NCBI RefSeq assembly: GCF_004382795.1
Contig: NZ_SMSG01000003.1
Coordinates: 248,001-312,000, forward strand
DNA length: 64,000 nucleotides
From: Cumulibacter soli
Lineage (GTDB): Bacteria; Actinomycetota; Actinomycetes; Mycobacteriales; Antricoccaceae
Reading direction: 5' to 3'
Below the pieces are notes generated by a model. The model did no database searches. It was not told the origin of the DNA and worked only from the letters and a program-made list of their open reading frames with translations. The translations under genes were made by a program, and so were the position numbers. The first letter of the stretch is position 1. Every line of letters begins with the position of its first letter. This document shows positions 18,796 through 27,178 of the stretch, one piece after another.

Positions 18796-19622
18796 GCACA
18801 ATGGAGTTCGCCAAAGGCCATGGCACCGAGAATGACTTCGTCATCCTGTTCGATCCGGACGGACAATTCGATCCGACTGTTCATCAGGTACAACAGATCG
18901 CTGATCGGCATCGCGGTCTAGGCGCCGACGGCATATTGCGGGTGGTACGAAGCGTGCACGTGCCCGAGGCCGACAAAGGTGCCGAATGGTTCATGGACTA
19001 TCGCAACTCTGACGGGTCGATCGTCGAAATGTGCGGTAACGGCGTGCGAGTGTTCGCGCGTTACCTGCAGGAGCGTGGACTAGCCTCCACCGCCGGCCTG
19101 GATGTGTCCACCCGCGCGGGCATCAAGTACGCGGCGTTCAACGCCGATGGGTCCATCACCGTCGACATGGGCCCGCCCGAGGTGCTCGGGGTCAGCGCGA
19201 CAACTCTGCAGGGCCGACGTCTTACCGGACTCGGAGTCTCTATGGGAAATCCGCACCTGGCGATCGATCTTTCTCCGGCTGGGCTTGAGGTCGACGATCT
19301 CGATCTGTGCGCCGAGCCCGAATATGACCGCACCCTCTTCGCAGAGGGCGTCAATCAGGAGTTTTACCAGGACGCTGCGCCGATTGACGGCGTAGACATT
19401 CATGTGCGGATGCGCGTACACGAACGCGGCGTCGGTGAGACGCGATCCTGCGGTACCGGAATCTGCGCGGTGGCAGTCGCTGCACTGGCGCGCACCGATC
19501 GCCAGGAGGGGACCGTCGTCATCGACGTTCCCGGTGGGCGTCTGTACACGGACGTGACTGCGCAGCGGGTCCTGCTCAGCGGGCCGGCTGTGATCGTCGC
19601 GCGCGGCGAACTCATCGTGTAG
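18792..19622 (+). CDS. dapF: Diaminopimelate epimerase
   Basis: Converts LL- to meso-diaminopimelate for lysine and peptidoglycan synthesis; PLP-independent, using two cysteines. The 276-aa protein shows both halves: MCGNGVRVFARY (first catalytic Cys) and ETRSCGTGICAVA (second). The N-terminal FAKGHGTENDFV motif and MGNPHLAI substrate loop are present. GTG at 18792 overlaps the miaA stop; ATG at 18801 is a possible alternative. It is the last gene of the LigB-like/miaA/dapF operon, 58 bp before hflX. Confidence 0.98.
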   Translation: MSTMEFAKGHGTENDFVILFDPDGQFDPTVHQVQQIADRHRGLGADGILRVVRSVHVPEADKGAEWFMDYRNSDGSIVEMCGNGVRVFARYLQERGLASTAGLDVSTRAGIKYAAFNADGSITVDMGPPEVLGVSATTLQGRRLTGLGVSMGNPHLAIDLSPAGLEVDDLDLCAEPEYDRTLFAEGVNQEFYQDAAPIDGVDIHVRMRVHERGVGETRSCGTGICAVAVAALARTDRQEGTVVIDVPGGRLYTDVTAQRVLLSGPAVIVARGELIV

Positions 19623-19652
19623 CGCTGCAGCGGAAAACTCACGTGCGTTGCG

Positions 19653-19668
19653 GTCCCATTAGTGGGAC
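19653..19668. promoter_or_regulatory. Inverted repeat before hflX
   Basis: GTCCCATTAGTGGGAC: six-base perfect arms around TTAG, 12 bases before the hflX ATG. It could be a leader hairpin or an operator; no known consensus is recognised. Confidence 0.3.
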
Positions 19669-19680
19669 GATGGATCGAGT

Positions 19681-21072
19681 ATGACGATTCCTTTACCAGA
19701 CCATGATCCTGGACAGTTCGACCTCGCCGATCGACACGCGCTGCGGCGCGTGGTGGGGCTGTCCACGGAACTTCAAGACGTCACCGAAGTCGAGAACCGA
19801 CAACTCCGACTGGAACGCGTAGTCCTCGTTGGGGTCCAGTTCGGGACGCAGCGCGACGCGGAGAATTCGTTGCGTGAACTCGCCGCGCTTGCCGAGACGG
19901 CAGGATCCGAGGTGCTCGACGGCCTCCTACAGCGACGTACGAAACCCGACCCCGCGACGTACATCGGCTCGGGCAAAGCCAAGGAGTTAGCCGCCATCGT
20001 CGCGTCTACGGGAGCCGACACAGTGGTCGCTGATAGCGAACTTCAGCCATCGCAACGGCGTGCACTCGAGGACGTTGTCAAGGTTAAGGTCATTGACCGC
20101 ACGGCACTCATTCTGGATATCTTCGCGCAGCACGCTAAGAGCCGCGAAGGTAAAGCGCAGGTCGAACTTGCGCAGTTGCAGTACCTGTTGCCGCGACTTC
20201 GCGGCTGGGGCGACTCGATGTCGCGGCAGGCCGGCGGTCGGGTCGCCGGTGGCGACGGCATCGGATCGCGCGGCCCAGGTGAGACGAAGATTGAGCTTGA
20301 TCGTCGACGGATCAATTCGCGTATCGCCAAACTTCGTCGTGAGATTGCGGCGATGAAGGTCGGCCGCACCACGAAGCGCTCGTCACGTCGACGGCGCGAA
20401 ACGCCCTCCGTGGTCATCGCTGGATACACTAACGCCGGCAAGTCGACGCTGATTAATCGATTGACCGGCGCCGGCGTGTTGGTCGAAGATGCATTGTTCG
20501 CGACACTTGATCCGACGGTACGTCGTGCCGAAACCGCTGATGGGCGCGCGTACACCATCTCCGACACCGTCGGGTTCGTCCGCGCGCTACCGCATCAATT
20601 GGTCGAAGCGTTCCGCTCAACGCTGGAAGAAGTCGAGGATGCCGACCTCGTACTGCATGTCGTTGACGGCGCGCACCCGGATCCCATGGGGCAAATCAGC
20701 GCAGTGCGTGAGGTATTCGCCGACATTGATGCCGGTGACGTTCCGGAGTTGCTGGTCGTCAACAAGGCTGATGCCGCCGACCCGAACGACCTAGACGTGT
20801 TGTTGAGCAACCTACCGGGAGCCGTCGCGGTATCCGCGCGTACCGGCGATGGGATCGCGGAACTGCGCGCCACCATCGACAGCGCGCTCCCACGACCGGC
20901 AGTCACCATCGATGTCCTGGTGCCGTACGACCGGGGCGACTTGGTGACAATGCTGCACAATCGGGCGGATATCGACACGATCGAGTACCTCGCCGACGGC
21001 ACCGCCATTACCGGGAAGGCCTATCCGGGCGTCGCATCGGCCGTTGAAGCCTACGCGCGCAGCGCCCCGTAG
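19681..21072 (+). CDS. hflX: Ribosome-associated GTPase HflX
   Basis: GTPase that binds 50S/70S ribosomes and splits stalled ribosomes under stress. The 463-aa protein has the HflX N-terminal domain (about 45-200) with the glycine-rich GPGETKIELDRR hallmark near 200. The G domain carries G1 GYTNAGKST, G3 DTVGF, G4 NKAD and the HflX C-terminal domain. Compared with E. coli HflX there is an Arg/Lys-rich connector before G1 (GRTTKRSSRRRRETP). It is followed at once by the PAP2 gene, whose probable -10 overlaps the hflX stop codon. Confidence 0.97.
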   Translation: MTIPLPDHDPGQFDLADRHALRRVVGLSTELQDVTEVENRQLRLERVVLVGVQFGTQRDAENSLRELAALAETAGSEVLDGLLQRRTKPDPATYIGSGKAKELAAIVASTGADTVVADSELQPSQRRALEDVVKVKVIDRTALILDIFAQHAKSREGKAQVELAQLQYLLPRLRGWGDSMSRQAGGRVAGGDGIGSRGPGETKIELDRRRINSRIAKLRREIAAMKVGRTTKRSSRRRRETPSVVIAGYTNAGKSTLINRLTGAGVLVEDALFATLDPTVRRAETADGRAYTISDTVGFVRALPHQLVEAFRSTLEEVEDADLVLHVVDGAHPDPMGQISAVREVFADIDAGDVPELLVVNKADAADPNDLDVLLSNLPGAVAVSARTGDGIAELRATIDSALPRPAVTIDVLVPYDRGDLVTMLHNRADIDTIEYLADGTAITGKAYPGVASAVEAYARSAP

Positions 21073-21075
21073 TCT
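21070..21075 (+). promoter_or_regulatory. Leaderless -10 element of the PAP2 gene
   Basis: TAGTCT includes the hflX stop codon TAG and is followed by six bases and GTG 21082. Confidence 0.4.
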
Positions 21076-21081
21076 GGCCTG

Positions 21082-21849
21082 GTGAGTGCACCAACAGTCC
21101 GCCCGGCGCCGCCGTGCGGAAATACGGACGGTGCGTGGCCGAGCCCACGCGCAGCGTATCGCCCGCGGGCCTGGCACGCCCTCGTCGCGGCAGCCATCTT
21201 GCTACTCGTCCTACTCGATGTGCGTTTCGACGGATTACTGCGTCAGTTTGACGCGACGAGTAGCGACTGGCTGCTGTCGTGGGGCATGCAAGATCACGGG
21301 TTCCTGAACGCATTCGGGTGGGTACTGAGCCAGACCGGTGGGCGGGGACCGAACCTCGTACTGATCCTGGTGATGTGCGGCGTGATCTTCGCGCAGCGCC
21401 GCACCTACGCGCCGTTCGTGCAAGTGCTCAGCGCATCGGCGCTCATGTACCTCACGGTGTATCCGATTAAAGCCTGGCTTGATCGCAGCTTTCCGACAGA
21501 TCCGGGCGGCGACTACCTGCACGCCTCGCCGGCGCCGGGTGGCGCATTCCCATCAGGTCACCAAGTGAATGCGACCGTATTGGTGGGGGTGGGCGCATGG
21601 ATCGCCATGGAATACATCGCGAACGATACCGTGCGGCGCGTCATCGCTATCTACGCGGTCGTTGCGCCCATCGTGTGCGCCATCGCGGTGCTCATCATGG
21701 GCTACCACTGGGTCTCAGATGTGATCGGCGGAACCTGCGCGGGCATTATTCTGCTGTGGTTCGTCCGTTGGTTCTGGGCGAGTCCGCTCGGCGAACGGGC
21801 GACCGCGGCGATGAGCGTGCCGCGGCGCAGCCCGCGCGCCGAGCGCTGA
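21082..21849 (+). CDS. PAP2-family membrane phosphatase
   Basis: Integral membrane phosphatase of the type 2 phosphatidic acid phosphatase superfamily; possible substrates are lipid phosphates such as undecaprenyl or phosphatidylglycerol phosphate. The 255-aa protein has about six transmembrane helices (first near 33-46, last near 215-232). The three active-site motifs are seen: KAWLDRSFP (a variant of KX6RP), the PSGH motif in FPSGHQVNATV, and YHWVSDVIGG (HX3D). The first motif lacks the canonical RP ending, reading RSFP. The N-terminal 30 residues are Pro/Arg-rich and cytosolic. It converges on lexA with stop codons only 3 bases apart. Confidence 0.85.
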   Translation: MSAPTVRPAPPCGNTDGAWPSPRAAYRPRAWHALVAAAILLLVLLDVRFDGLLRQFDATSSDWLLSWGMQDHGFLNAFGWVLSQTGGRGPNLVLILVMCGVIFAQRRTYAPFVQVLSASALMYLTVYPIKAWLDRSFPTDPGGDYLHASPAPGGAFPSGHQVNATVLVGVGAWIAMEYIANDTVRRVIAIYAVVAPIVCAIAVLIMGYHWVSDVIGGTCAGIILLWFVRWFWASPLGERATAAMSVPRRSPRAER

Positions 21850-21852
21850 GGG

Positions 21853-22554
21853 TCAAATACGTCGCAGGACCGATACGACTCGACCGAGGATCGTCGCGTT
21901 GTCGCCATCAATCGGTTCGTACGCCGGGTTATGCGGAATCAACCAGATGTGCCCGTCGCGCTGCCGATATGTCTTGACTGTGGCTTCTCCGTCGATCATC
22001 GCAGCGACGATTTCGCCTTGATCGGCCACGGGCTGTTGGCGCACGACTACCCAGTCTCCGTCGCAAATCGCGGCATCCACCATCGAATCTCCCGTAACTC
22101 GTAGGAGGAACAAGGTGCCTTCGCCCACGAGTTCCTTGGGGAGCGGAAAAATATCCTCGACGGCTTGCTCGGCGAGGATCGGGCCACCGGCGGCGATCCG
22201 TCCGACGACCGGAACGTAGGTCGCGGCGGGCAATGCATGCTCAGCGTCCGGATGCTGTTCTTCCGCAGGTCGTACATCGACCGCGCGGGGGCGATTCGCA
22301 TCACGTCGCAGGAAGCCCTTGGCCTGCAACTGCCGCAACTGATGCGCTACCGACGACGGCGAGGCGAGCCCGACGGCTTCGCCGATCTCCCGGACGCTGG
22401 GCGGGTATCCCTGGTTAGTGATCGCTGTACGAATGACCTCCATGATGTGGTGCTGACGTGGGGTGAGCGACGCCTCATCAGGGCGGGAGGGGAGATGGTG
22501 CACGGTGGCGTCGCCGTCACTGGGCTCTTCCGTCGCATCCTTCTTGTCGGCCAT
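21853..22554 (-). CDS. lexA: LexA SOS repressor
   Basis: Repressor of the SOS regulon; self-cleaves when bound to the RecA filament. The 233-aa protein has an N-terminal winged helix (about 29-92; recognition helix [10 protein letters not shown]), a linker, then the S24 latent protease domain. Cleavage site Ala122-Gly123 (IAAGGP), catalytic Ser157 in GDSMVD and Lys194 in ATVKTY. ATG 22554 is preceded by GAGGAG at proper distance; upstream in-frame starts would read into the regulatory region. A LexA box 82 bp upstream indicates autoregulation. Divergent from the LysM gene. Confidence 0.98.
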   Translation of the reverse strand: MADKKDATEEPSDGDATVHHLPSRPDEASLTPRQHHIMEVIRTAITNQGYPPSVREIGEAVGLASPSSVAHQLRQLQAKGFLRRDANRPRAVDVRPAEEQHPDAEHALPAATYVPVVGRIAAGGPILAEQAVEDIFPLPKELVGEGTLFLLRVTGDSMVDAAICDGDWVVVRQQPVADQGEIVAAMIDGEATVKTYRQRDGHIWLIPHNPAYEPIDGDNATILGRVVSVLRRI

Positions 22555-22636
22555 GGGGGCTCCTCGTCGAGCGGTCGTAGTCGCGCCGTAATACTCGGCG
22601 TCTCGATTCACATTCTGCCAACTACTTGATCACAGT

Positions 22637-22652
22637 TCAAACATTTGTTCGA
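22637..22652. promoter_or_regulatory. SOS (LexA) box proximal to lexA
   Basis: TCAAACATTTGTTCGA matches the mycobacterial LexA consensus TCGAAC-N4-GTTCGA with one mismatch (A for G at position 3). Probable lexA autoregulatory operator. Confidence 0.8.
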
Positions 22653-22671
22653 GTAGACACGCCGAAATGTC

Positions 22672-22701
22672 TTGACATCGCCATTAGGTCGAGGCCTAAT
22701 G
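22672..22701 (+). promoter_or_regulatory. Promoter of the LysM gene with embedded palindrome
   Basis: TTGACA at 22672-22677, 17-bp spacer, CCTAAT at 22695-22700. A 7-bp inverted repeat CATTAGG/CCTAATG (arms 22682-22688 and 22695-22701) fills the spacer and -10, suggesting a second operator besides the SOS box. Confidence 0.5.
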
Positions 22702-22715
22702 ATACAGACGTTCGA

Positions 22716-22731
22716 TCGAACAACAGTTCGG
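22716..22731. promoter_or_regulatory. SOS (LexA) box proximal to the LysM gene
   Basis: TCGAACAACAGTTCGG matches TCGAAC-N4-GTTCGA at 11 of 12 fixed positions. It lies just after the predicted -10, where bound LexA would block initiation. Confidence 0.82.
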
Positions 22732-22815
22732 CCCAACCTCGGTTGGTCTTCCCGTGGACGTCCCGACGAGATTCGCATCAAAAACTTGTCGGTGGCATAA
22801 GTGAGGCTTTGGCTC

Positions 22816-23463
22816 ATGATTACTTCGACTGCAACGCCCTCGCGTACTTCGACGCGCCGCGTGAAGCCCCTGACGATTACGCCGTTCGGTCGGCCCCAGA
22901 TAGATGGTCCGAGCGGCCGGCGCCAGCAGCCGTCGCAACCGACTATTGGTGCGTCCGCGTTGCGTGATGCGCGCGCGGACCTGGGCATGTTCGAGGAGCG
23001 TGCTCGCGAGCAGGTCCCCGTACGGCGGCTGATCGGTGAGCAGTTGGATCCGATCGTGCCGGCGGTCGTGTCCGAGCCGCCGCGGCGCGCAGATCGGCGC
23101 GCTCGGAGCATGGTGGATCCGGTGAGTGAGCGGCGCGCGGTAGTCGCTGCGCCGGTGCGCGGAGTCAGTAATCGCCCGCGCCGACTGAGTCTGACCCTGC
23201 GCGGGCGAGTGACGGTCGTCGGTCTATTGGTCGGCGTGGTCGCAGGGTGCTCGGCGTTGACGCTCGGTCTGTCCGAGCAGCCGCGCCCTGCCGAATCCAC
23301 GCAGGTCGTCGCCCGCAGTGGAGAGACGATCGAGTTGGTCGCCGAGCGCGTAGCTGACGGCCGTGACGTGGGCGACGTCGCCGAGTCGATCCGCGCGGCG
23401 AACGGACTGGCTATCGATGACGCCGTGCAGGCCGGCGATGTGTTGGTCGTTCCTGGCTCCTGA
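22816..23463 (+). CDS. LysM-domain membrane protein, SOS-controlled division inhibitor-like
   Basis: Counterpart of mycobacterial ChiZ (Rv2719c), divergent from lexA and DNA-damage inducible there, where it delays cell division. The 216-aa product has a disordered Arg/Pro-rich cytosolic region (1-125), one transmembrane helix at about 130-150 (RVTVVGLLVGVVAGCSALTL) and a C-terminal LysM repeat outside (VVARSGETIELVAE ... NGLAID ... AGDVLVVPG). LysM binds peptidoglycan. The start is uncertain: ATG 22816 is used; GTG 22801 would add five residues. Two SOS boxes and a good promoter lie upstream, so induction on DNA damage is likely. The function is inferred from context; no enzymatic domain is visible. 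Confidence 0.78.
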   Translation: MITSTATPSRTSTRRVKPLTITPFGRPQIDGPSGRRQQPSQPTIGASALRDARADLGMFEERAREQVPVRRLIGEQLDPIVPAVVSEPPRRADRRARSMVDPVSERRAVVAAPVRGVSNRPRRLSLTLRGRVTVVGLLVGVVAGCSALTLGLSEQPRPAESTQVVARSGETIELVAERVADGRDVGDVAESIRAANGLAIDDAVQAGDVLVVPGS

Positions 23464-23534
23464 CATCGCCGTCCGCGCATCCGTCGAAATTCCCCCGCGT
23501 TTCTGGTTGCGGCGCATTGTGATCCGTCCTAGTC

Positions 23535-23554
23535 TTGACCACAACATCTAGTAG
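23535..23554 (+). promoter_or_regulatory. Putative NrdR box next to a -35 upstream of nrdR
   Basis: TTGACC at 23535-23540 is a -35-like hexamer. The adjoining CCACAACATCTAGTAG (23539-23554) resembles the NrdR box ACACWATATATWGTGT, with eight of ten core bases (CAACATCTAG). Suggests NrdR autoregulation of the nrdR-nrdJ unit. Confidence 0.45.
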
Positions 23555-23572
23555 TTACACGCTTGTGGTTCG

Positions 23573-23655
23573 TCCACAGGTTGTGCACGAGATGCTCACA
23601 GGTCATCCACCGGCTGTCCACAGGCGGACGGTGGGTTATGCCCAAGGAATCCACA
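23573..23655 (+). repeat. Three TCCACA motifs (DnaA-box-like) in the nrdR leader
   Basis: TCCACA occurs at 23573-23578, 23618-23623 and 23650-23655 within 83 bases. The 9-mers TCGTCCACA and CTGTCCACA each differ by one base from TTGTCCACA; the third differs by two. The 219-base gap between the LysM gene and nrdR holds only these, the NrdR-box candidate and the nrdR ribosome binding site. Confidence 0.3.
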
Positions 23656-23682
23656 AGACGCTCGTACTCGGCGGAGGACAAC

Positions 23683-24168
23683 ATGCGCTGCCCATACTGC
23701 AGGTGCTCCGAATCGAGAGTTGTTGACTCTCGCGAGGTCGACGATGGTCAGTCCATTCGCCGTCGACGTTCCTGTCAGGAATGCAGTCGGCGATTCACCA
23801 CTGTCGAAGAGACCGTATTGGCGGTCACGAAGCGTAGTGGCGTGAGCGAACCGTTCAGCCGTGACAAGGTCGTACGAGGTGTCCGGCGGGCATGCCAGGG
23901 TCGTCCGGTGAGCGAAGACGCCTTGGCCCTACTTGCGCAGCAAGTGGAGGAGACCGTGCGATCGAGCGGTGCCGCTGAGATACCGAGCCACGAGGTGGGT
24001 CTCGCGATTCTGCGCCCCCTACGCGAGCTTGATCCGGTGGCGTACCTGCGGTTCGCCAGCGTCTATCGATCTTTTGAATCCGTCGCCGACTTCGAGCGCG
24101 AGATTGAGTTGCTGCGCGCCGAGGCCACCGAGCCCGATCCGTCACAAAACCTAGATATCTCTTCGTGA
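23683..24168 (+). CDS. nrdR: Transcriptional repressor NrdR
   Basis: ATP/dATP-sensing repressor of ribonucleotide reductase genes. The 161-aa protein starts with a zinc ribbon (Cys3, Cys6, Cys31, Cys34 in MRCPYC and CQEC) and continues with an ATP-cone (about 49-139; [24 protein letters not shown]) that senses adenine nucleotides. Start ATG 23683 has GGAGG six bases upstream; longer in-frame starts upstream lie in the regulatory leader. The adjacent nrdJ is its expected target; the spacing from the stop to nrdJ is 89 bp. Confidence 0.97.
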   Translation: MRCPYCRCSESRVVDSREVDDGQSIRRRRSCQECSRRFTTVEETVLAVTKRSGVSEPFSRDKVVRGVRRACQGRPVSEDALALLAQQVEETVRSSGAAEIPSHEVGLAILRPLRELDPVAYLRFASVYRSFESVADFEREIELLRAEATEPDPSQNLDISS

Positions 24169-24257
24169 GTAACGCGTCATCCGACCCACTTCTATCCCAT
24201 CAACGTCATCAGCACGGCGCACTGACAGTCACAGCGCGAGAGAGGACACCGGCCATC

Positions 24258-27110
24258 ATGACCGACATCGCCCAGCCCATCCGCAGCACGGAGCCTAGTG
24301 AGCCGCGTTATCCGCACGACGGTCTACGCGTCGAGCGGGTCTACACCACCGAGGGGGTGCACCCTTACGATGAGGTCGTCTGGCAGCGCCGTGACGTAGT
24401 GATGACCAACTGGCGCGACGGCTCGATCAACTTCGAACAGCGCGGTGTGGAGTTCCCCGAATCGTGGAGCATCAACGCGACGAACATCGTCACCACGAAG
24501 TACTTTCGTGGCGCGGTCGGTACCGATAGCCGGGAACACAGCTTGCGTCAGCTTATTGACCGGGTAGTCAATAAGTACCGCGAGGCTGGCGAGCTCAACG
24601 GCTACTTCGCGAGCCCCGCTGACGCGCAGATCTTCGGTGAGGAACTCACCTGGATGTTGTTGCACCAAGTGTTTTCCTTCAACTCGCCGGTGTGGTTCAA
24701 CGTTGGTACGGCTGCTCCGCAGCAGGTGTCGGCGTGCTTCATCCTGTCCGTCGACGACACGATGGACTCGATCTTGAACTGGTACCGCGAAGAAGGACTC
24801 ATCTTCAAGGGGGGTTCCGGCGCTGGTCTGAACCTGTCGCGGATCCGATCCAGCAAGGAACTGTTGTCCTCCGGTGGAGAGGCATCCGGACCGGTGTCGT
24901 TCATGCGTGGTGCCGATGCGAGCGCTGGCACGATCAAGTCCGGCGGCGCGACCCGTCGCGCGGCCAAGATGGTCGTGCTCGACGTTGACCATCCAGACGT
25001 CGAGGAGTTCATCGATACGAAGATGAACGAGGAGCGCAAGATCCGTGCGCTGCGTGACGCGGGGTTCGATATGGACCTCGGTGGCAAGGACATCGTGTCG
25101 GTGCAGTACCAGAACGCGAATAACTCGGTGCGCGTGAACGACGAGTTCATGAAGGCATACGAGGCCGGCACCGAGTTCGGACTGCGCGCCCGGCAGACAG
25201 GTGAGGTCATCGAGACCGTTGACGCCAAGTCTCTGTTCCGCAAGATGAGCGAAGCGGCGTGGGCCTGTGCTGATCCCGGCATTCAGTACGACACCACTAT
25301 TAACGACTGGCACACCAATCCCGAGTCGGGCCGCATCACGGCCTCGAACCCGTGCTCGGAATACATGTCTCTGGATAACTCGTCCTGCAACTTGGCGTCG
25401 CTGAACTTGATGAAGTTCCGCGAAAGCGACGGCAGCTTTGATTCCGCGAAGTTCGTCAAGGCCGTCGAGTTGATCATCACCGCGATGGACATTTCCATTT
25501 GCTTCGCGGACTTCCCGACTGAGCCGATCGGGGTCACCACGCGGGCATATCGCCAGCTCGGTATCGGGTACGCCAACCTGGGCGCCTTGCTGATGAGCAA
25601 TGGCCTTGGCTACGACAGTGATGGTGGCCGCGCGCTGGCGGCGTCGATCACGTCCCTGATGACGGGTACGGCCTACCGCCGCTCGGCCGAATTGGCCGGG
25701 ATCGTTGGGCCGTACGAAGGGTACGCACGCAACGCCGATGCCCACGCCCGCGTAATGCGTAAGCATGCGGCCGCCAACGACGCGATGCGGCCTATGCACG
25801 CCGCCGACACCGCGGTGACGCGTGAGGCCGAGCGCCAGTGGCAACTGTGCTTGGAGTTGGGCAAGGAGAACGGCTGGCGCAATGCGCAGGCCTCGGTTAT
25901 CGCGCCCACCGGCACCATCGGATTCATGATGGATTGTGACACCACCGGCATCGAACCGGACTTCTCGTTGTTGAAGTTCAAGAAGTTGGTCGGTGGTGGC
26001 TCGATGCAGATCGTGAACCAGACCGTGCCGATGGCGCTGGCGACGCTCGGGTACCAGCAGGAACAGTCCGAAGCGATCGTTGAGTACATCGCCGAACGCG
26101 GCCACGTGATCGACGCGCCCGGATTGAAGCCGGAGCACTACGAGGTGTTCGATTGCGCGGTCGGTGAGCGGGCGATTTCGCCGATGGGCCACGTGCGGAT
26201 GATGGCCGCGACCCAGGCCTTCATTTCGGGGGCCATTTCCAAGACCGTGAACATGCCGGAATCGGCGACGGTCGAGGAGATCGAGGATATCTACTACCAG
26301 GGTTGGCGTCTCGGTCTGAAGGCGCTGGCGATCTACCGTGACAACTGCAAGGTCGGTCAGCCACTGTCCACGAAGAAGTCCGATGATGCCGCCGCCGACA
26401 GCGAGGCAGTTACCGTCGAGCAGCGCCCGGTGCGCAAGCGCATGCCGAAGCAGCGGCCGAGTGTGACGACCTCCTTCAGCGTCGCCGGCGCCGAGGGCTA
26501 TCTGACGGCCGGGTCGTACCCGGAGGACAGCGAACTCGGCGAAGTGTTCCTGAACCTCGGTAAGCAGGGGTCGACGCTGTCCGGGATCATGGACGCTTTC
26601 TCCGTAGCGGTCTCGATTGCGCTGCAGTACGGCGTTCCGCTGGAAACGTTTGTTCGGAAGTTCACGAACATGCGTTTCGAGCCCGCAGGTATGACCGACG
26701 ATCCGGACATCCGCATCGCGGCCTCGGTGGTCGACTACGTTTTCCGGCGTCTTGCGTTGGACTACTTGCCGACTGAGAAGCGTGAGGAGTTGGGCATTTT
26801 CTCCGCTGCCGAGCGCGCTGCGCAGGTGGAAGCGAGCTACTCGTCACCCGTCGTGCAGACTGCTACCGACGATGAGGCATCTGAGATTTCATCGATGTCG
26901 ACCTCGGTAGCGGTCGAGGCGCCACGCGTCGAGCAGGCTGCTGAGTCCGCAACGGTTGACGAAGCACATTCGTCTGCAGAGCTCATGGATCTACTGCTGC
27001 AGGGCAAGGGTGCGGATGCGCCACTGTGCATGTCCTGTGGCACGAAGATGCGGCCTGCAGGTTCCTGCTACGTGTGTGAAGGATGTGGCAGCACCTCCGG
27101 GTGCAGCTAG
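24258..27110 (+). CDS. nrdJ: Adenosylcobalamin-dependent (class II) ribonucleotide reductase
   Basis: Reduces ribonucleotides to deoxyribonucleotides using vitamin B12 radical chemistry, independent of oxygen. The 950-aa protein has the ten-stranded barrel with VSACFILSVDD (redox Cys), NPCSEYMSLDNSSCNLASLNL (active-site Cys, Asn, Glu and second redox Cys) and APTGTIGFMMDCDTTGIEPD. It ends with a zinc-ribbon tail rich in cysteines (CMSCGTKM, CYVCEGCGSTSGC) that re-reduces the active site. ATG 24258 begins the normal actinobacterial N-terminus; a GTG at 24165 overlapping the nrdR stop would add 31 unconserved residues. Probably NrdR-controlled. A strong hairpin follows. Confidence 0.98.
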   Translation: MTDIAQPIRSTEPSEPRYPHDGLRVERVYTTEGVHPYDEVVWQRRDVVMTNWRDGSINFEQRGVEFPESWSINATNIVTTKYFRGAVGTDSREHSLRQLIDRVVNKYREAGELNGYFASPADAQIFGEELTWMLLHQVFSFNSPVWFNVGTAAPQQVSACFILSVDDTMDSILNWYREEGLIFKGGSGAGLNLSRIRSSKELLSSGGEASGPVSFMRGADASAGTIKSGGATRRAAKMVVLDVDHPDVEEFIDTKMNEERKIRALRDAGFDMDLGGKDIVSVQYQNANNSVRVNDEFMKAYEAGTEFGLRARQTGEVIETVDAKSLFRKMSEAAWACADPGIQYDTTINDWHTNPESGRITASNPCSEYMSLDNSSCNLASLNLMKFRESDGSFDSAKFVKAVELIITAMDISICFADFPTEPIGVTTRAYRQLGIGYANLGALLMSNGLGYDSDGGRALAASITSLMTGTAYRRSAELAGIVGPYEGYARNADAHARVMRKHAAANDAMRPMHAADTAVTREAERQWQLCLELGKENGWRNAQASVIAPTGTIGFMMDCDTTGIEPDFSLLKFKKLVGGGSMQIVNQTVPMALATLGYQQEQSEAIVEYIAERGHVIDAPGLKPEHYEVFDCAVGERAISPMGHVRMMAATQAFISGAISKTVNMPESATVEEIEDIYYQGWRLGLKALAIYRDNCKVGQPLSTKKSDDAAADSEAVTVEQRPVRKRMPKQRPSVTTSFSVAGAEGYLTAGSYPEDSELGEVFLNLGKQGSTLSGIMDAFSVAVSIALQYGVPLETFVRKFTNMRFEPAGMTDDPDIRIAASVVDYVFRRLALDYLPTEKREELGIFSAAERAAQVEASYSSPVVQTATDDEASEISSMSTSVAVEAPRVEQAAESATVDEAHSSAELMDLLLQGKGADAPLCMSCGTKMRPAGSCYVCEGCGSTSGCS

Positions 27111-27120
27111 GTTGGAGTGA

Positions 27121-27164
27121 TACGAGGCCCCGATTCCAGTGGTATCTGGAATCGGGGCCTCGTA
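27121..27164. terminator. Bidirectional terminator between nrdJ and the AHSA1 gene
   Basis: Perfect 19-bp inverted repeat (arms 27121-27139 and 27146-27164, beginning TACGAGGCCCCGATTCC) with a six-base loop, placed between convergent stop codons. No U-tract on either side. Confidence 0.8.
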
Positions 27165-27178
27165 GGCTCGGCAATCGA

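Noticed and set aside
22683-22700. IdeR/DtxR iron box in the LysM promoter
   Set aside because: Half sites TTAGG and CCTAA are present, but the DtxR consensus is 19 bp with nine bases between them; here only six. Kept as an unassigned palindrome.
24324-26192. 622-codon open frame on the minus strand opposite nrdJ
   Set aside because: nrdJ is unmistakable in this interval. The antisense frame has no recognisable domain and is explained by third-position GC bias of the sense gene.
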